Assembly: GCF_030409755.1 (NCBI RefSeq)
Contig: NZ_JAUFQE010000003.1
Coordinates: forward strand, 1-64,000
From: Vibrio lentus
GTDB lineage: Bacteria; Pseudomonadota; Gammaproteobacteria; Enterobacterales; Vibrionaceae
Direction of reading: 5' to 3'
DNA: 64,000 nucleotides
This document shows positions 41,967 through 51,339 of the stretch, piece after piece. The position numbers and the translations under genes were made by a program. Position 1 is the first letter of the stretch; every line of letters begins with the position of its first letter. The notes below the pieces were generated by a model. That model was not told the DNA's origin, made no database searches, and saw nothing but the letters and a program-made list of their open reading frames with translations.

Positions 41967-43291
41967 TACGCACGTCGTTCAATAAAATCAACCATCCGAC
42001 GGCGTTCGACATGATGGTCTTCCCCTTGATTGTTCAGGGGGTATTGACCGCGTCACTGTCATACTTTGACCTGTTACTACTAGCCAAACTCGGCACAGAA
42101 GAAGTGTCTGCTGTCGCCTTATCTGGCGGGATTCTGATGGTGCTGCTGTCGATTCAGATCGGTTTTGCGCAATCAGTGATCGCGTTGAAAGGCGAAGAGG
42201 ATGCCGCCAACGTTAACGCTTTTTATCTGGCCTTATCGATGGCAACCCTGCTTTCGGTATTGATGGGTTTCTCGCTGTGGCTGAACATCGAGGTGATTGT
42301 CGACGCAGTGGTGAGTAAACCGGCTCTCAACACACTGGTCTCGACCTATCTATCGTGGCTCGTATTCTCTCTCCCCGTGACCCAAATGACCCTATGTTGT
42401 GGTTTTTTTCTGCGCAGTTATGGCAAAACCAAGGTCACATTAACGGGTTTTTTGATTGAAGTGCCCATCAATGTACTAGTGTCCTATTGGCTGATCTATC
42501 CTTCGACGATGGGGATTGAAGGTGCCGCTCTCGGGAGTCTGATTGCCCGCTTTGTCCGGTTGCTCTGGATGGGCTTTCATACGGTCAAACATATTCACGC
42601 ACGACAAGGTCAGACAACTGCGTCCATTGACCGGCGAGTGATACTGAAAAAAATATCGGGTCTGTTTGGCACGTCCTTTGCCAGTAGTGTTGGGGGGAGC
42701 GCGGCGTCGGTATTTCTTTATGCACATCTGGCCCGCCTGCCAAGCGAGACATTTGCGGGGTATTCAATGATCATGAGCATTCAGGGCATGGCCTTAACGG
42801 TAATGAATGCGGTGGCATCAATGATTGCTGTCATGGCTAAAATGGACATTAAAAACGACCCTATGTCTGTCGTAGTGTCCTATTCTCATGAGATTGACTA
42901 CTTTCTCCGCGTGTCTATGGTGTTCTTTTTCTTCGCTTCTATCATTAGTGTATCGGTGTCAGGTATAGCTCTGGATCTGATGCTGAGCAGTACTTTAATC
43001 ATGGTTTCGTTAGATCTGGGGATGAAATCACTCAGTAGCTATTTTTCTGTGTCTTATCTCAAGGTGTTTGGCTTTCATCGTGTAGCGGTGACATATGAAG
43101 TGCTCGGCAGGTGTTTTTTGCAGTCGTCGATGGTTTGGCTGCTAGTGGTCGTCGATATCCGACAGATTATTGGGTATGTCATGGCCGTGGTAGTCGCAGA
43201 AACACTAACGTTGTGCTTACTAAGAAGAGCTTTTGAGCAAAGGAAGATAGAGGCTCGCTCACGTTATCAAGGTGGTAGATTTAACCGTTAA
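41963..43291 (+). CDS. MATE-family efflux transporter
   Basis: This 442-residue membrane protein has about 12 hydrophobic helices arranged as two halves. The N-terminal FPLIVQGVLTASLSYFDLLL, GTEEVSAVALSGGIL and the loop LRSYGKTKV near residue 150 (as in the MATE consensus GxGxxK) identify the family. It would export an organic solute using H+ or Na+. The frame starts with TTG at 41963, overlapping the previous stop; ATG at residue 17 is an alternative. As the last gene of the cluster it is the likely exporter and self-protection pump for the product. Confidence 0.88.
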   Translation: MIRTSFNKINHPTAFDMMVFPLIVQGVLTASLSYFDLLLLAKLGTEEVSAVALSGGILMVLLSIQIGFAQSVIALKGEEDAANVNAFYLALSMATLLSVLMGFSLWLNIEVIVDAVVSKPALNTLVSTYLSWLVFSLPVTQMTLCCGFFLRSYGKTKVTLTGFLIEVPINVLVSYWLIYPSTMGIEGAALGSLIARFVRLLWMGFHTVKHIHARQGQTTASIDRRVILKKISGLFGTSFASSVGGSAASVFLYAHLARLPSETFAGYSMIMSIQGMALTVMNAVASMIAVMAKMDIKNDPMSVVVSYSHEIDYFLRVSMVFFFFASIISVSVSGIALDLMLSSTLIMVSLDLGMKSLSSYFSVSYLKVFGFHRVAVTYEVLGRCFLQSSMVWLLVVVDIRQIIGYVMAVVVAETLTLCLLRRAFEQRKIEARSRYQGGRFNR

Positions 43292-43829
43292 GATAGCACC
43301 CCAGTCTAACGCGTCGAAAGACATTGGTAAGAATGTGTGCTAACACACTAAATGCAATGATCTGCACCATTAATACTGGACACCAAATTAAGGGACTTTC
43401 CATATCTGTAGTTATTCATGAATTGCTAATATTCAAAATTCAGTAACTGATTTTTGTCCAGCACCTTACTGGCGGGACGACGTAACTCAGAAATGCCCCA
43501 TTATTGGTTTCGCCAAAAAAGCCTACGTTATCGGTCGAGTGAATTTTGACCAAATATAACTAATCTGACACCCAAAACTCACAAAGTACGAAAAATGGGG
43601 GTCATTGTGCTGTTCTTGACCCAAATGAACACGCTGATTTTTGCCCTATAAATCGCTCTGAAATCGTTATAAATTTTTAAGACAGTATGGAATTATATCG
43701 CTTGATTAAGCGTCTAAAATCTTCGCTAAGAGCGTTTGACGTGCTTTAAGGGCTGTTTCTGATAGCAAACCCACAGATTTTACATAATAGGAATAATAAA
43801 CACCGACTTTTGTAGGCACGCGTTGCGAA
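43292..43829. other. Intergenic stretch with border repeat A
   Basis: No gene seen in 538 bases. It contains repeat A copy 1 (43391-43460) and ATGATCTGCACCATTAATA, also found inverted near 18096. Confidence 0.5.
43391..43460 (+). repeat. Border repeat A, copy 1
   Basis: ACTTTCCATATCTGTAGTT, then ATTCATGAATTGCTAAT, ending TTTTTGTCCA. Related copies are at 44831-44900, 51484-51540 (without the end) and, on the minus strand, 59070-59160. Confidence 0.65.
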
Positions 43830-44579
43830 TCACTCTTGAACAATTTGTTTGGCTTTGAGCCAAATGGACCCTACAACTTTCAGCAACCACTCAGGGTTGT
43901 CTAACGCTACATCATGCCCATCTATTTCATTAACTATTACCCGAGCACCCCACTTCTTAGCCATCGCTTGAGTGGCATTAGAATTCACAAGCCCATCATT
44001 TAACGAAGCAACAAAATGTAGTTCACATTGTGGCCTCGAGACTACGAACCCAGTAGCAGCTCTCAATTGTCGCCAAAAATTTGCAACACTTATCGGATAT
44101 TTTTGACCGTGGTTCGCCCACTCGTTGACTGTCTTTCGATTAAATGGTTGGTTCGAAACCATCTGATAAATCGCACCTTCTCGACTCAACGACGACGAAA
44201 ACAAAGCTTTCACAATTCTTAAATAGTTTCGTGGCAATAGTCTTTCGTAAAAAGGGCTAAAGTCCTTTGCCGTTGTATTAACGCAAATGACTGACTCGAC
44301 CTCCTGTGGGTATAATTCTGCCCATTTAAGACCTACCATCCCTCCCATTGAAACAGCTAAGATAAGAACTTTCCCTTGACGATTGCGTTGATTTCTAACA
44401 CTTTCTACCATTCCTGAAATGGTATTTGGAGATATTTCCGAAGACAAATAGCCATTGCCGGGAATATCAATACAACTAATTGGGCAATCAGGAAAAATAG
44501 TGGATAAACGCTCCGTGAAATTACCCCAATGATAACTTCCTCGAAATAAACCTCTTAGTAATATTATTTCAGTAGTCAT
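43830..44579 (-). CDS. Alpha/beta hydrolase
   Basis: This 249-residue hydrolase has the nucleophile elbow ILAVSMGGMVG near residue 78, a GNGYL loop, and the catalytic acid and base in SLNDGLVN near 196 and EIDGHDVALDNPEW near 220. The oxyanion-hole region is LLRGLFRGSYHWG near residue 6. There is no signal peptide, so it is cytosolic. Substrate unknown; the sequence resembles the BioH-like and general esterase branches. It is isolated between two copies of repeat A, so it looks like a separately acquired cassette and not part of the biosynthetic cluster. Confidence 0.85.
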   Translation of the reverse strand: MTTEIILLRGLFRGSYHWGNFTERLSTIFPDCPISCIDIPGNGYLSSEISPNTISGMVESVRNQRNRQGKVLILAVSMGGMVGLKWAELYPQEVESVICVNTTAKDFSPFYERLLPRNYLRIVKALFSSSLSREGAIYQMVSNQPFNRKTVNEWANHGQKYPISVANFWRQLRAATGFVVSRPQCELHFVASLNDGLVNSNATQAMAKKWGARVIVNEIDGHDVALDNPEWLLKVVGSIWLKAKQIVQE

Positions 44580-45111
44580 ACCAAAAACCTCTCGGAATCC
44601 TAACGCTTTCTCTACGGCGAACGGCCGTATTTACACGTTTATTTATGCCTATTTAATCTTTCATGGTCAATTTGAAATCAAAGACTTAAACCGATTTTTG
44701 AATGTTAGATGGCTGCATGTCGCTTAATGTGAGGAACTTAATTTAACGTAACGTCACTTAGTACGCACCTAACATAAACCAATACTTTTGCTAGTGTGAT
44801 GTTACTCATCGCACTAGCTCTTCACAAGTAAATTTGCCATACCTGTAGTTATTGATGATTTTCTAATTTAGCAAAAGCACTGGCAAGGTTTTGTCCAAAA
44901 GCTTGCTAGACGATACTGATGTATCGTTATACTTTTCTATGAGGTGTTGAATTGCTTGTATTTGGTAATCCCTGCTAACAAGCCTCTCATTATAGGAAGT
45001 TACTTGCCGGGATCGTCAGCACCTTACTGCGTGCTTCGATTCACTTGTTTGTTAAGTTGATACTTCAAATATTCAGGTAGAGAGCAAACGCTCCCGAAGG
45101 AGCGATCGTAA
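44580..45111. other. Intergenic stretch with hairpin and repeat A
   Basis: No gene seen. A 12-bp hairpin GCTAGTGTGATG-TTACT-CATCGCACTAGC lies at 44790-44818 and a smaller one ACGATAC-TGAT-GTATCGT at about 44913-44930. Confidence 0.5.
44831..44900 (+). repeat. Border repeat A, copy 2
   Basis: AATTTGCCATACCTGTAGTT, TTCTAATTTAGCAAAAGCAC and GGCAAGG, ending in the core TTTTGTCCAAAA (44889-44900). Confidence 0.7.
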
Positions 45112-46428
45112 TCATACTAGATTGAGTCTGTGGTTGGACTCTATTTCATCAAGGAACGATGGTTCGACACCTACGTCTCTTGCTATTTCTCGCCATGTTG
45201 TCACGGTGGCATGAACCTCACTTAAAATAGCTTCTGCCTCACCTTGTAGTGATGGAGGTACGACTCCTAGTAAGTCTTGTTTGGTAAAATTGTCTCGCTT
45301 ACCGTTGATCGACATTTGATGGCTCTCTACCCAAGGCGATCCGGGTTTGTAGCTATATGCTAGATCGAATGCTGGCGCGAGTTCCCACTTGTTCGTACTA
45401 TTGATAACGAATCCCCAGTTTTTTGTGTGGTCATCGTGGTTGCGGGCAATCACGTTAAAGGCCATGCGTCTAAACACTTCAAGTGCTGATAGTCGATCAA
45501 GTCTCAGTGAGCGCAATAGGGTGAAGAGTTCCTCATAACTGTAACCGCCAGGTTGTTTGAAATCTGCGTGATCCATAGCGCATAAAGATTGATAATGCAC
45601 TTTTTCGTTTCCAACGCGGTCAAATCGTTTTGTCATGAAGTGAGCACGCCCGTTTTCTTTTAATAATTCACAATGTGAGATATTGATGCCGGCTTTTTTG
45701 GCCATTAAGTAATAGGCATATTCCATTAAGCCGAAGCCTTTAGGATCACCAAATACCTCACTAGTGGATGAGCGTTCGACAACGCCATCAAACTTTAATA
45801 GGAAGTGTTCGAAGCCTTTGGGAGCATTTACCTGACCTGAGCGTATTTGCGTGCGATCTGAGTTGACTGCGATAACCGCTTTAGCTCTAGCACCGCCAGC
45901 TGAGGTGCCGACTTGAAGGATGCCAGTTAAGGCTTGCTCCGCTTCCTGCTCATTGATGATGGTTTCATCTAGGTTGTTTCTTTCGTCAAGGACGAGTTGT
46001 GCCATTGCTACAAGTGAGTCGAGTTTAATTGATTCATCTTGTTTTTTATTCGTGTCAGCTAATGCGGGTGTGTACTCAAGAGCTCCCATACCTCGTGAAC
46101 CGGTATAGAGCAGTCTTTCCAATGCACTGAAAGATTGTGGGTCTCGGCCCTGGCGTGCAAGCCAGGCATTGATTACGGCATTACCAAAGTCATCGGGTAG
46201 AGTATCTGCGAAGGCTGCAGGTAGGCCTTTATAGGTTGGATAATTCAGAGTGGGAAAACTAAACGCGCCAGCCTCAAGAGGGAGTCTTTGTGAAATGGCA
46301 AACCCAGTTTTTAGCCACTCATCGAAGTATTCAAAGCTAACGATTCCGGTCGTAGTATCTTCAGCTAGAGCGCCGACATCTTTACCGAATATACTGACTT
46401 TTGCTGTGTCGTATTTCTTGCCTACCAA
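45112..46428 (-). CDS. hipA: HipA-family toxin, Ser/Thr kinase
   Basis: This is a 438-residue HipA-like kinase. YFDEWLKTGFAISQRLPLEA with LPAAFADTLPDDFG in the first 90 residues form the N-terminal subdomain. LQVGTSAGGARAKAVIAVN near residue 170 is the P-loop-like segment, and NVIARNHDDHTKNWGFVINS near residue 330 holds the catalytic Asp/His/Asn. Characterised HipA proteins phosphorylate aminoacyl-tRNA synthetases and cause growth arrest. It overlaps the antitoxin gene by 7 bases, antitoxin first, the classic order. Frame intact. Confidence 0.93.
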   Translation of the reverse strand: MVGKKYDTAKVSIFGKDVGALAEDTTTGIVSFEYFDEWLKTGFAISQRLPLEAGAFSFPTLNYPTYKGLPAAFADTLPDDFGNAVINAWLARQGRDPQSFSALERLLYTGSRGMGALEYTPALADTNKKQDESIKLDSLVAMAQLVLDERNNLDETIINEQEAEQALTGILQVGTSAGGARAKAVIAVNSDRTQIRSGQVNAPKGFEHFLLKFDGVVERSSTSEVFGDPKGFGLMEYAYYLMAKKAGINISHCELLKENGRAHFMTKRFDRVGNEKVHYQSLCAMDHADFKQPGGYSYEELFTLLRSLRLDRLSALEVFRRMAFNVIARNHDDHTKNWGFVINSTNKWELAPAFDLAYSYKPGSPWVESHQMSINGKRDNFTKQDLLGVVPPSLQGEAEAILSEVHATVTTWREIARDVGVEPSFLDEIESNHRLNLV

Positions 46429-46772
46429 TCTAAGTCCTCCTCTTTAGGTTGTTGTGGCGTTGAGGCCAGCTTTACCCTTTGGCGTACTTTCCCTTTCATT
46501 TTGAGAAGTTGTACTGGGCTAATTCCAGGGTCTGGTAGGAAAGATTCAATGCCTTCCAATGAATCTAACACTCTGAGTACCTTGATGACGTTTATTAGGG
46601 TTGATCTACCCTCTATCATATTTTGGTATGTTGACCGGCTGATTCCGGCCTTTTTAGCTAACTGTGCTTGAGTAAGTGACGAACGGTGATCGAGTCTTCG
46701 TCTTTCGATTCGACGGCCAAGTTCACTGATCAGTGCTTCATCTGACATTGCGTATATATTCGACTTCATCAT
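46422..46772 (-). CDS. hipB: HipB-family antitoxin, XRE-type helix-turn-helix
   Basis: This is a 116-residue DNA-binding protein. SSLTQAQLAKKAGISRSTYQ with NMIEGRSTLINVIKVL (residues 35-75) is a full Xre/Cro helix-turn-helix. The C-terminal region (QLLKMKGKVRQRVKL) probably contacts HipA. Partner HipA starts within its last codons. The AT-rich 100 bases upstream (46773-46870) contain short inverted elements and are the presumed autoregulatory operator. Confidence 0.92.
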   Translation of the reverse strand: MMKSNIYAMSDEALISELGRRIERRRLDHRSSLTQAQLAKKAGISRSTYQNMIEGRSTLINVIKVLRVLDSLEGIESFLPDPGISPVQLLKMKGKVRQRVKLASTPQQPKEEDLDW

Positions 46773-47134
46773 AATGACCTAAAATTCAATCGTTAAGTAA
46801 TTTTAATATAGATTATGACTTAAAAAGCAGTCATTACACAGCAATGATAACAAAAAATATCAGAGCATGTAATGCCTTTAAAAACGGTCATAGTGAGCAT
46901 TTATAACACGTAGTGAACGTAAAAAAAGGCATTAAGAGTGCGATTGGTGTTTATTATGCAAGAAAAAGCCCCGCATGCGAGGCTATTAATCTTAATCTAT
47001 TAGGGTGCCGTTTGGTGATTCGTCGTAATAGAGAACTCTGAGTAGCTTGTGCTTCTATCTGACTTAACTTGTTTTCCCGCCCGATAGTTGTGTCCTAACC
47101 TTCACATAAGTCGCTTTGTAACACAGTTATGTCC
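46773..47134. other. hipBA upstream region and intron insertion site
   Basis: This includes a minus-strand terminator-like hairpin AGCCTCGC-AT-GCGGGGCT followed by TTTTT (46966-46985). It would stop read-through from the intron side into hipB. The end TGTAACACAGTTATGTCC is the 5' exon flank of the group II intron. No gene seen. Confidence 0.55.
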
Positions 47135-49287
47135 GTGCGACCTGAAGTCGTATGAAGCGTTGTTCACCGCTTAACGAGTGAACCGTCTGTATCACCAGAT
47201 GAACCTACGAGCCTGAATAAAGCAGCGGCTCGGACAATGTAACGAAACTTGGCCGTTGGGCTGAGTGGGAAAAGAATCGTGAGAGGACGTTCCTCCTGAA
47301 AACCACAATTCGGGTAAGTGCTAGGGAGTCAGTATGATGAACGTATGTGAATCCATTCAAGGTGCGTTATATGATGAAGCAGCGGAAGTGGTTAATACGC
47401 TGTGGCCAAAAGGCAATGAGAGTTGGAAAGAGGTTGGACAGTACTTTTTCGTGGTCGCCGCACTCTCCGCACTATAGTGGGCATCTAACCTGACATTGCG
47501 CGACATACGGAACAGGGTAAGCCTGTATCACTCCCTTTGGGAAAGCCTTTGTGGCCGATAGTGATGCAGGTATAGGAGGTCGGAAAAAGCGAAAGCTACA
47601 TTGTAATGATGCAGATACAGACTTATGTCTGATCACGAAAGTGAGCCCACTTCCGACTGGTCTCCCATTGCGAGAGAATTTGAAGAACTTTATTCAAGGA
47701 GAAAAGCAAATGATGGTCTCGAAAGAGATTAGTGCATCTTCTGACGGCGCTCAATGGCAGTCCATCGACTGGAAATCCGTTGAAGCGCACGTATTAAAGC
47801 TTCAAATGCGTATCGCAAAAGCAACTAGAGAAAAGAAATACGGTAAGGTGAAGTCTTTACAGTGGCTCTTGACTCATTCTCGTTCAGCCAAGCTTCTTGC
47901 GGTTAAACGAGTCTCTCAGAATAAAGGCAGTAAAACGTCTGGAATAGACGGTGTTATCTGGAACACAGATGCACGCCGTATGAAAGCAGTCAATCAACTG
48001 AGTCGCAAGGCTTACTCTGCAAAACCACTCAAACGTATCTACATTCCCAAAAAGAACGGTAAGCTCAGGCCATTAGGCATTCCATGCATGATTGATAGAG
48101 CGCAACAAGCTCTATACCTTCTTGCATTAGAGCCTGTGTCCGAAACGTTTGCCGACCTCAATAGCTATGGGTTTAGGCCAAATCGCAGCACGGCTGACGC
48201 GGTCAGTCAGTGCTTCAAATGTTTGGCTCTAAAGCGATCAGCGAAATGGGTTCTTGAGGGAGATATTAAAGCTTGCTTCGACAAAATCGGGCATGAATGG
48301 CTTATGAACAATATCACGGTAGATAAACGTATGTTAGAGCAATGGTTAAAGTCTGGCTATGTGGATAAGGGACTGTTCTACGATACCGATGAGGGTACAC
48401 CTCAAGGTGGAATAATCTCTCCAACTTTGATGCTAATAACTCTCGCGGGAATAGAGCAACAAATAAAATCTACAGCCCTGAAAAAGGGTGCTAGGGCCAA
48501 CTTTATCGGTTACGCGGATGATTTCGTGGTCACCTGCTCTTCAAAGGAGGTGCTAGTGAATGATATCAAACCGTTGATTGCTGACTTTCTGGCAGAAAGA
48601 GGGTTAACCCTCTCCGAAGAGAAAACGAAGATCACTCATATTGATGATGGCTTTGACTTTCTGGGCTTCAATCATAGGAAGTACAAAGGGAAATTGCTCA
48701 TTAAACCGAGTAAATCCAACACGTTGTTATTCTTGAGAAATCTAAGAGAACTCATTAAAAAGCACGCAACCATCCCTGTTAATGACCTTATCAAATTGAT
48801 AAATCCGAAACTCAGAGGATGGGCGAGTTACTATCGCCACTGTGTTGCCAAACAAGTATTCGGGTATGTCGGCCACAAAGTATTCCAAGCGCTATGGCAC
48901 TGGGCAGTTAGACGTCATCCAACTAAGTCCAAAGACTGGATTGTTCACAAGTATTTTCTTAATCGTAAAGGCCAGTGGCAATTTCACGGTTGGCAGAAAA
49001 TCATGAACATGGACTGTCACTTCAATCTGTTCCAAATAGCGAAAGTGCCCATCGAGCGACACGTAAAAATCAGGAGTGCAGCGACCCCTTTTGATCCTCA
49101 ATACCAAGAATACTTGGCGAAGAGAAAACCCAAAAGGCTAGCCCGCAACTCTTGGAAAGAACCTGTCCCGACTGCGTTATAAGTTGCTGGGTATCAATGA
49201 TGCCTTAGTGGAGGCTTGAGCCGTATGCAGTGAAAGTTGCACGTACGGTTCTTAGAGGGGCGGCACTTGGTAACAAGTGTCGTCTAC
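47135..49287 (+). mobile_element. Group II intron, second type, intergenic
   Basis: It begins GTGCGACC at 47135. Domain V GAGCCGTATGCAGTGAAAG ... CGTACGGTTC lies near 49219-49252, a domain VI stem (GGCACTTGGTAACAAGTGTC) follows, and the 3' end is AC at 49287. Length 2153 bases. Comparison with the ORF-less relative at 8912-9717, which shares both ends, fixes the boundaries. It is not inside a recognisable gene. Confidence 0.88.
47710..49182 (+). CDS. ltrA: Group II intron reverse transcriptase/maturase
   Basis: This protein of about 490 residues has GSKTSGIDGVIW in the N-terminal RT-0/1 region, PKKNGKLRPLGIP near residue 117, EGTPQGGIISPTLMLI near 230, YADDFVVTCSSK near 272 (catalytic YADD) and a maturase domain (GWASYYRHCVAK near 380). 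It lacks the C-terminal HNH domain of the other intron protein here. The ATG at 47710 follows AAGGAG by 8 bases and matches the start preserved in the remnant at 8912-9717; the 53 codons upstream run through ribozyme sequence. Confidence 0.92.
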   Translation: MMVSKEISASSDGAQWQSIDWKSVEAHVLKLQMRIAKATREKKYGKVKSLQWLLTHSRSAKLLAVKRVSQNKGSKTSGIDGVIWNTDARRMKAVNQLSRKAYSAKPLKRIYIPKKNGKLRPLGIPCMIDRAQQALYLLALEPVSETFADLNSYGFRPNRSTADAVSQCFKCLALKRSAKWVLEGDIKACFDKIGHEWLMNNITVDKRMLEQWLKSGYVDKGLFYDTDEGTPQGGIISPTLMLITLAGIEQQIKSTALKKGARANFIGYADDFVVTCSSKEVLVNDIKPLIADFLAERGLTLSEEKTKITHIDDGFDFLGFNHRKYKGKLLIKPSKSNTLLFLRNLRELIKKHATIPVNDLIKLINPKLRGWASYYRHCVAKQVFGYVGHKVFQALWHWAVRRHPTKSKDWIVHKYFLNRKGQWQFHGWQKIMNMDCHFNLFQIAKVPIERHVKIRSAATPFDPQYQEYLAKRKPKRLARNSWKEPVPTAL

Positions 49288-49693
49288 TCGACAGAGGTGT
49301 TCTGGCGGGGGGGGGGAACACGAAAATGCCCCAAAGTGAGCCAGAGAGGGATGAACTCAGATTCAAACTCAGGAACTTGTCTTACTTTTCCTCATGCCTA
49401 AAGTTCTAACTTACTAGACCACTAGAGACTGATCTTCAAACACAATTACGCACGAATACGTTGTTAAAGTGTTTTTAAGCTATTGAATAGTCGATAACTA
49501 AATGGAAGTTCTTCAGTGATAACGTGCCTTGAATTGGAAGCAATGTGTGTTTGCACGGTTTGCACCTGAAAAATCGGATTTATACTGCATTATATTCTTA
49601 TTTTTCATTTGGTTAAGTGATGTTCTTGGGATGCAGTGAAAGTGTGAATTCGTGCCTGCACGATATTAAAATGTTAGGCGATTTGAGGAAAGT
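49288..49693. other. Intergenic stretch with a G10 run and a cassette border
   Basis: A run of ten G lies at about 49307-49316, between TGTTCTGGC and GAACACG. ATGTTAGGC at 49672-49680 is a canonical attC-type GTTAGGC core just before the cassette gene. No gene seen. Confidence 0.45.
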
Positions 49694-50767
49694 ATGGAAG
49701 CAGTAATATATCAAGAAAGGCTCAGCGACTTTAAAGAAATTGAAAAGCTTTTGATTGAGTCAAAAGTTTTGCTCAATCCCTATGGAATTGATTCTGACCA
49801 TGCATATAAACTTGAAAATTATTTATTGAACAGTAACCAAAAGGTTAGCTGTTTGCTTGATAGAAATATCGTCTCATATTTAATTGACTTGGTTAAAGGT
49901 ATTAATTTGTCGCCAGACTTTGAAGCAAGCCGTTGTCATAGGCTGACCGCCGCTCTTCAAGCCTTTTTCAATGCTTCAAACATAAAATCTGAACCGGGTC
50001 TTTCATATCATGAATACATTGAGAACTCTTCTGTCGAACGTGCAGATGAAGAGCTAAGCTATTTCCGTTCAGCAGATAATTTGGATGCAAATTTATATTT
50101 GGATATTGCCTTAAATAACATTAACTCTATCCCCTCTGAAGTTGCTCCTCGCTATCAAACAGGCGAGTTGGCTAACTTTGATACAGAATGCCGTGTCAAA
50201 GCTTTTGAGTTCAATATAGTCGTCATCAAAAAGGGGCTGAGCATTCGTTCTAAGTGCAAAAACGATTATGAAGCTGTGAAGTTATTATTAGAATGGATGT
50301 TTGAGGAGTATGTGTTTTGTGCTCCTGCATTTTTCTTCATGGCGATATATTTTAGTGGCGAGAAAGTTCCTAAAATGCTCAAGTCTAACTCAATGAAAAG
50401 CGTCAGGAATGCTGGTTGGGATTTAGCACTACTTCAGCACTGGCTAACATTAGCTAACAAAGATCCTGAACAGTTGTGGCTACTGGCTAGTATGGACAAA
50501 GCTGTTGCCAAAACAGCAAATATGATGCTTCCTCGCTCTACTGAAGAGCCAGAAGATTACTTTGACAGGCTTGAACAGACATTCTCTACTATGTGGGGGA
50601 AGAAATATGGTCATGGGAGTAAACTTTTCCAAAGGTTTCGTTATTGGCAAGAAAATGCGAACAGCCCTAAAAGAAAAACTAACCTTCCAGAAAATAGGAC
50701 ATCTGAGTATATGCTGACTTTGAGAGAGTCAGTGCACGAGGAGTATCTGCGTGCAACAATCGCCTAA
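49694..50767 (+). CDS. Integron-cassette protein of unknown function
   Basis: This is a 357-residue protein lying between a GTTAGGC cassette border and an attC. SCLLDRNIVSYLIDLVKG near residue 54 resembles the first acidic motif of PIN-like nucleases, and RCHRLTAALQAFFN follows. Residues 180-230 form a hydrophobic helical part (KLLLEWMFEEYVFCAPAFFF). The C-terminal third contains KAVAKTANMM and LEQTFSTMWGKKYG. A nuclease role is only a hint. The stop lies inside the start of the attC (CGCCTAAC), typical of cassettes. Confidence 0.7.
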   Translation: MEAVIYQERLSDFKEIEKLLIESKVLLNPYGIDSDHAYKLENYLLNSNQKVSCLLDRNIVSYLIDLVKGINLSPDFEASRCHRLTAALQAFFNASNIKSEPGLSYHEYIENSSVERADEELSYFRSADNLDANLYLDIALNNINSIPSEVAPRYQTGELANFDTECRVKAFEFNIVVIKKGLSIRSKCKNDYEAVKLLLEWMFEEYVFCAPAFFFMAIYFSGEKVPKMLKSNSMKSVRNAGWDLALLQHWLTLANKDPEQLWLLASMDKAVAKTANMMLPRSTEEPEDYFDRLEQTFSTMWGKKYGHGSKLFQRFRYWQENANSPKRKTNLPENRTSEYMLTLRESVHEEYLRATIA

Positions 50768-50886
50768 CAATAAATTCAAGCAGATTCGTAACGCTCAGCA
50801 TTTTTGCTTTGAATCAGCTTAAGTGTTTACGGCACAATGGTTTAGGTGGGTGGTAGCGTTACTCACTACTTAATTTGGCGTTATGT
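50762..50886 (+). other. Integron attC site
   Basis: It begins GCCTAACAATAAATTCAAGC, has CAACGC-type inner boxes (GTAACGCTCAGCATTTTTGC, GGTAGCGTTACTCACTACTT) and ends TTGGCGTTATG. It is about 125 bases and imperfectly palindromic, the form of Vibrio chromosomal-integron attC repeats. It separates two cassette genes. Confidence 0.8.
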
Positions 50887-50903
50887 CTCAAGGATGGAGA
50901 GCA

Positions 50904-51339
50904 ATGCAAGGATACAAAGTAAGCACAAACAATGAAGGCCTCGACTTTGAGTTTATCTATAAATTTATTTCACGTAGTTATTGGGCTTCTGAGATTCCAA
51001 GAGAAACTTTGAAAAAGGCGATATCAAACTCTTTTTTGTTTTGGTGTTTTTACTGACACTGGCGATCAAGTTGGCTTTGCTCGACTCATAACAGATAGAG
51101 CTACATTCGCTTACCTTGCGGATGTGTTTATTGACGATCGTCATAGAGGGAGAGGTCTGAGCAAGTTGTTAGTGCAAACGATAGTCGAACACGCTGATGT
51201 AAAAGGACTCCGTAGGATGGTTTTGGCCACTAGGGATGCTCACGGGCTCTATGCTCAATTCGGTTTTAGACCAGTAGAAAATCCAGAGATATTAATGCAA
51301 ATCTGGCAACCGAATGTCTATCGTGACCAAGAGGCATAA
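50904..51339 (+). pseudogene. GNAT acetyltransferase cassette with homopolymer frameshift
   Basis: The first 50 codons (MQGYKVSTNNEGLDFEFIYK ... KKAISNS) stop shortly after a T6 run near 51032. One T fewer puts them in frame with the remainder: FGVFTDTGDQVGFARLITD, then ADVFIDDRHRGRGLSKLLVQ, the acetyl-CoA loop (R-x-x-G-x-S), and HGLYAQFGFRPVENP. Together they form a complete single-domain GNAT of about 145 residues. It is either inactivated or a sequencing error in the homopolymer. It begins right after the attC, as expected for a cassette. Confidence 0.85.

Noticed and set aside
18096..43382. Short inverted match (GATGGTGCAGATCAT type) near 18096 and 43363
   Set aside because: Only about 19 bases with no further similarity around it. 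Too little to call an element.
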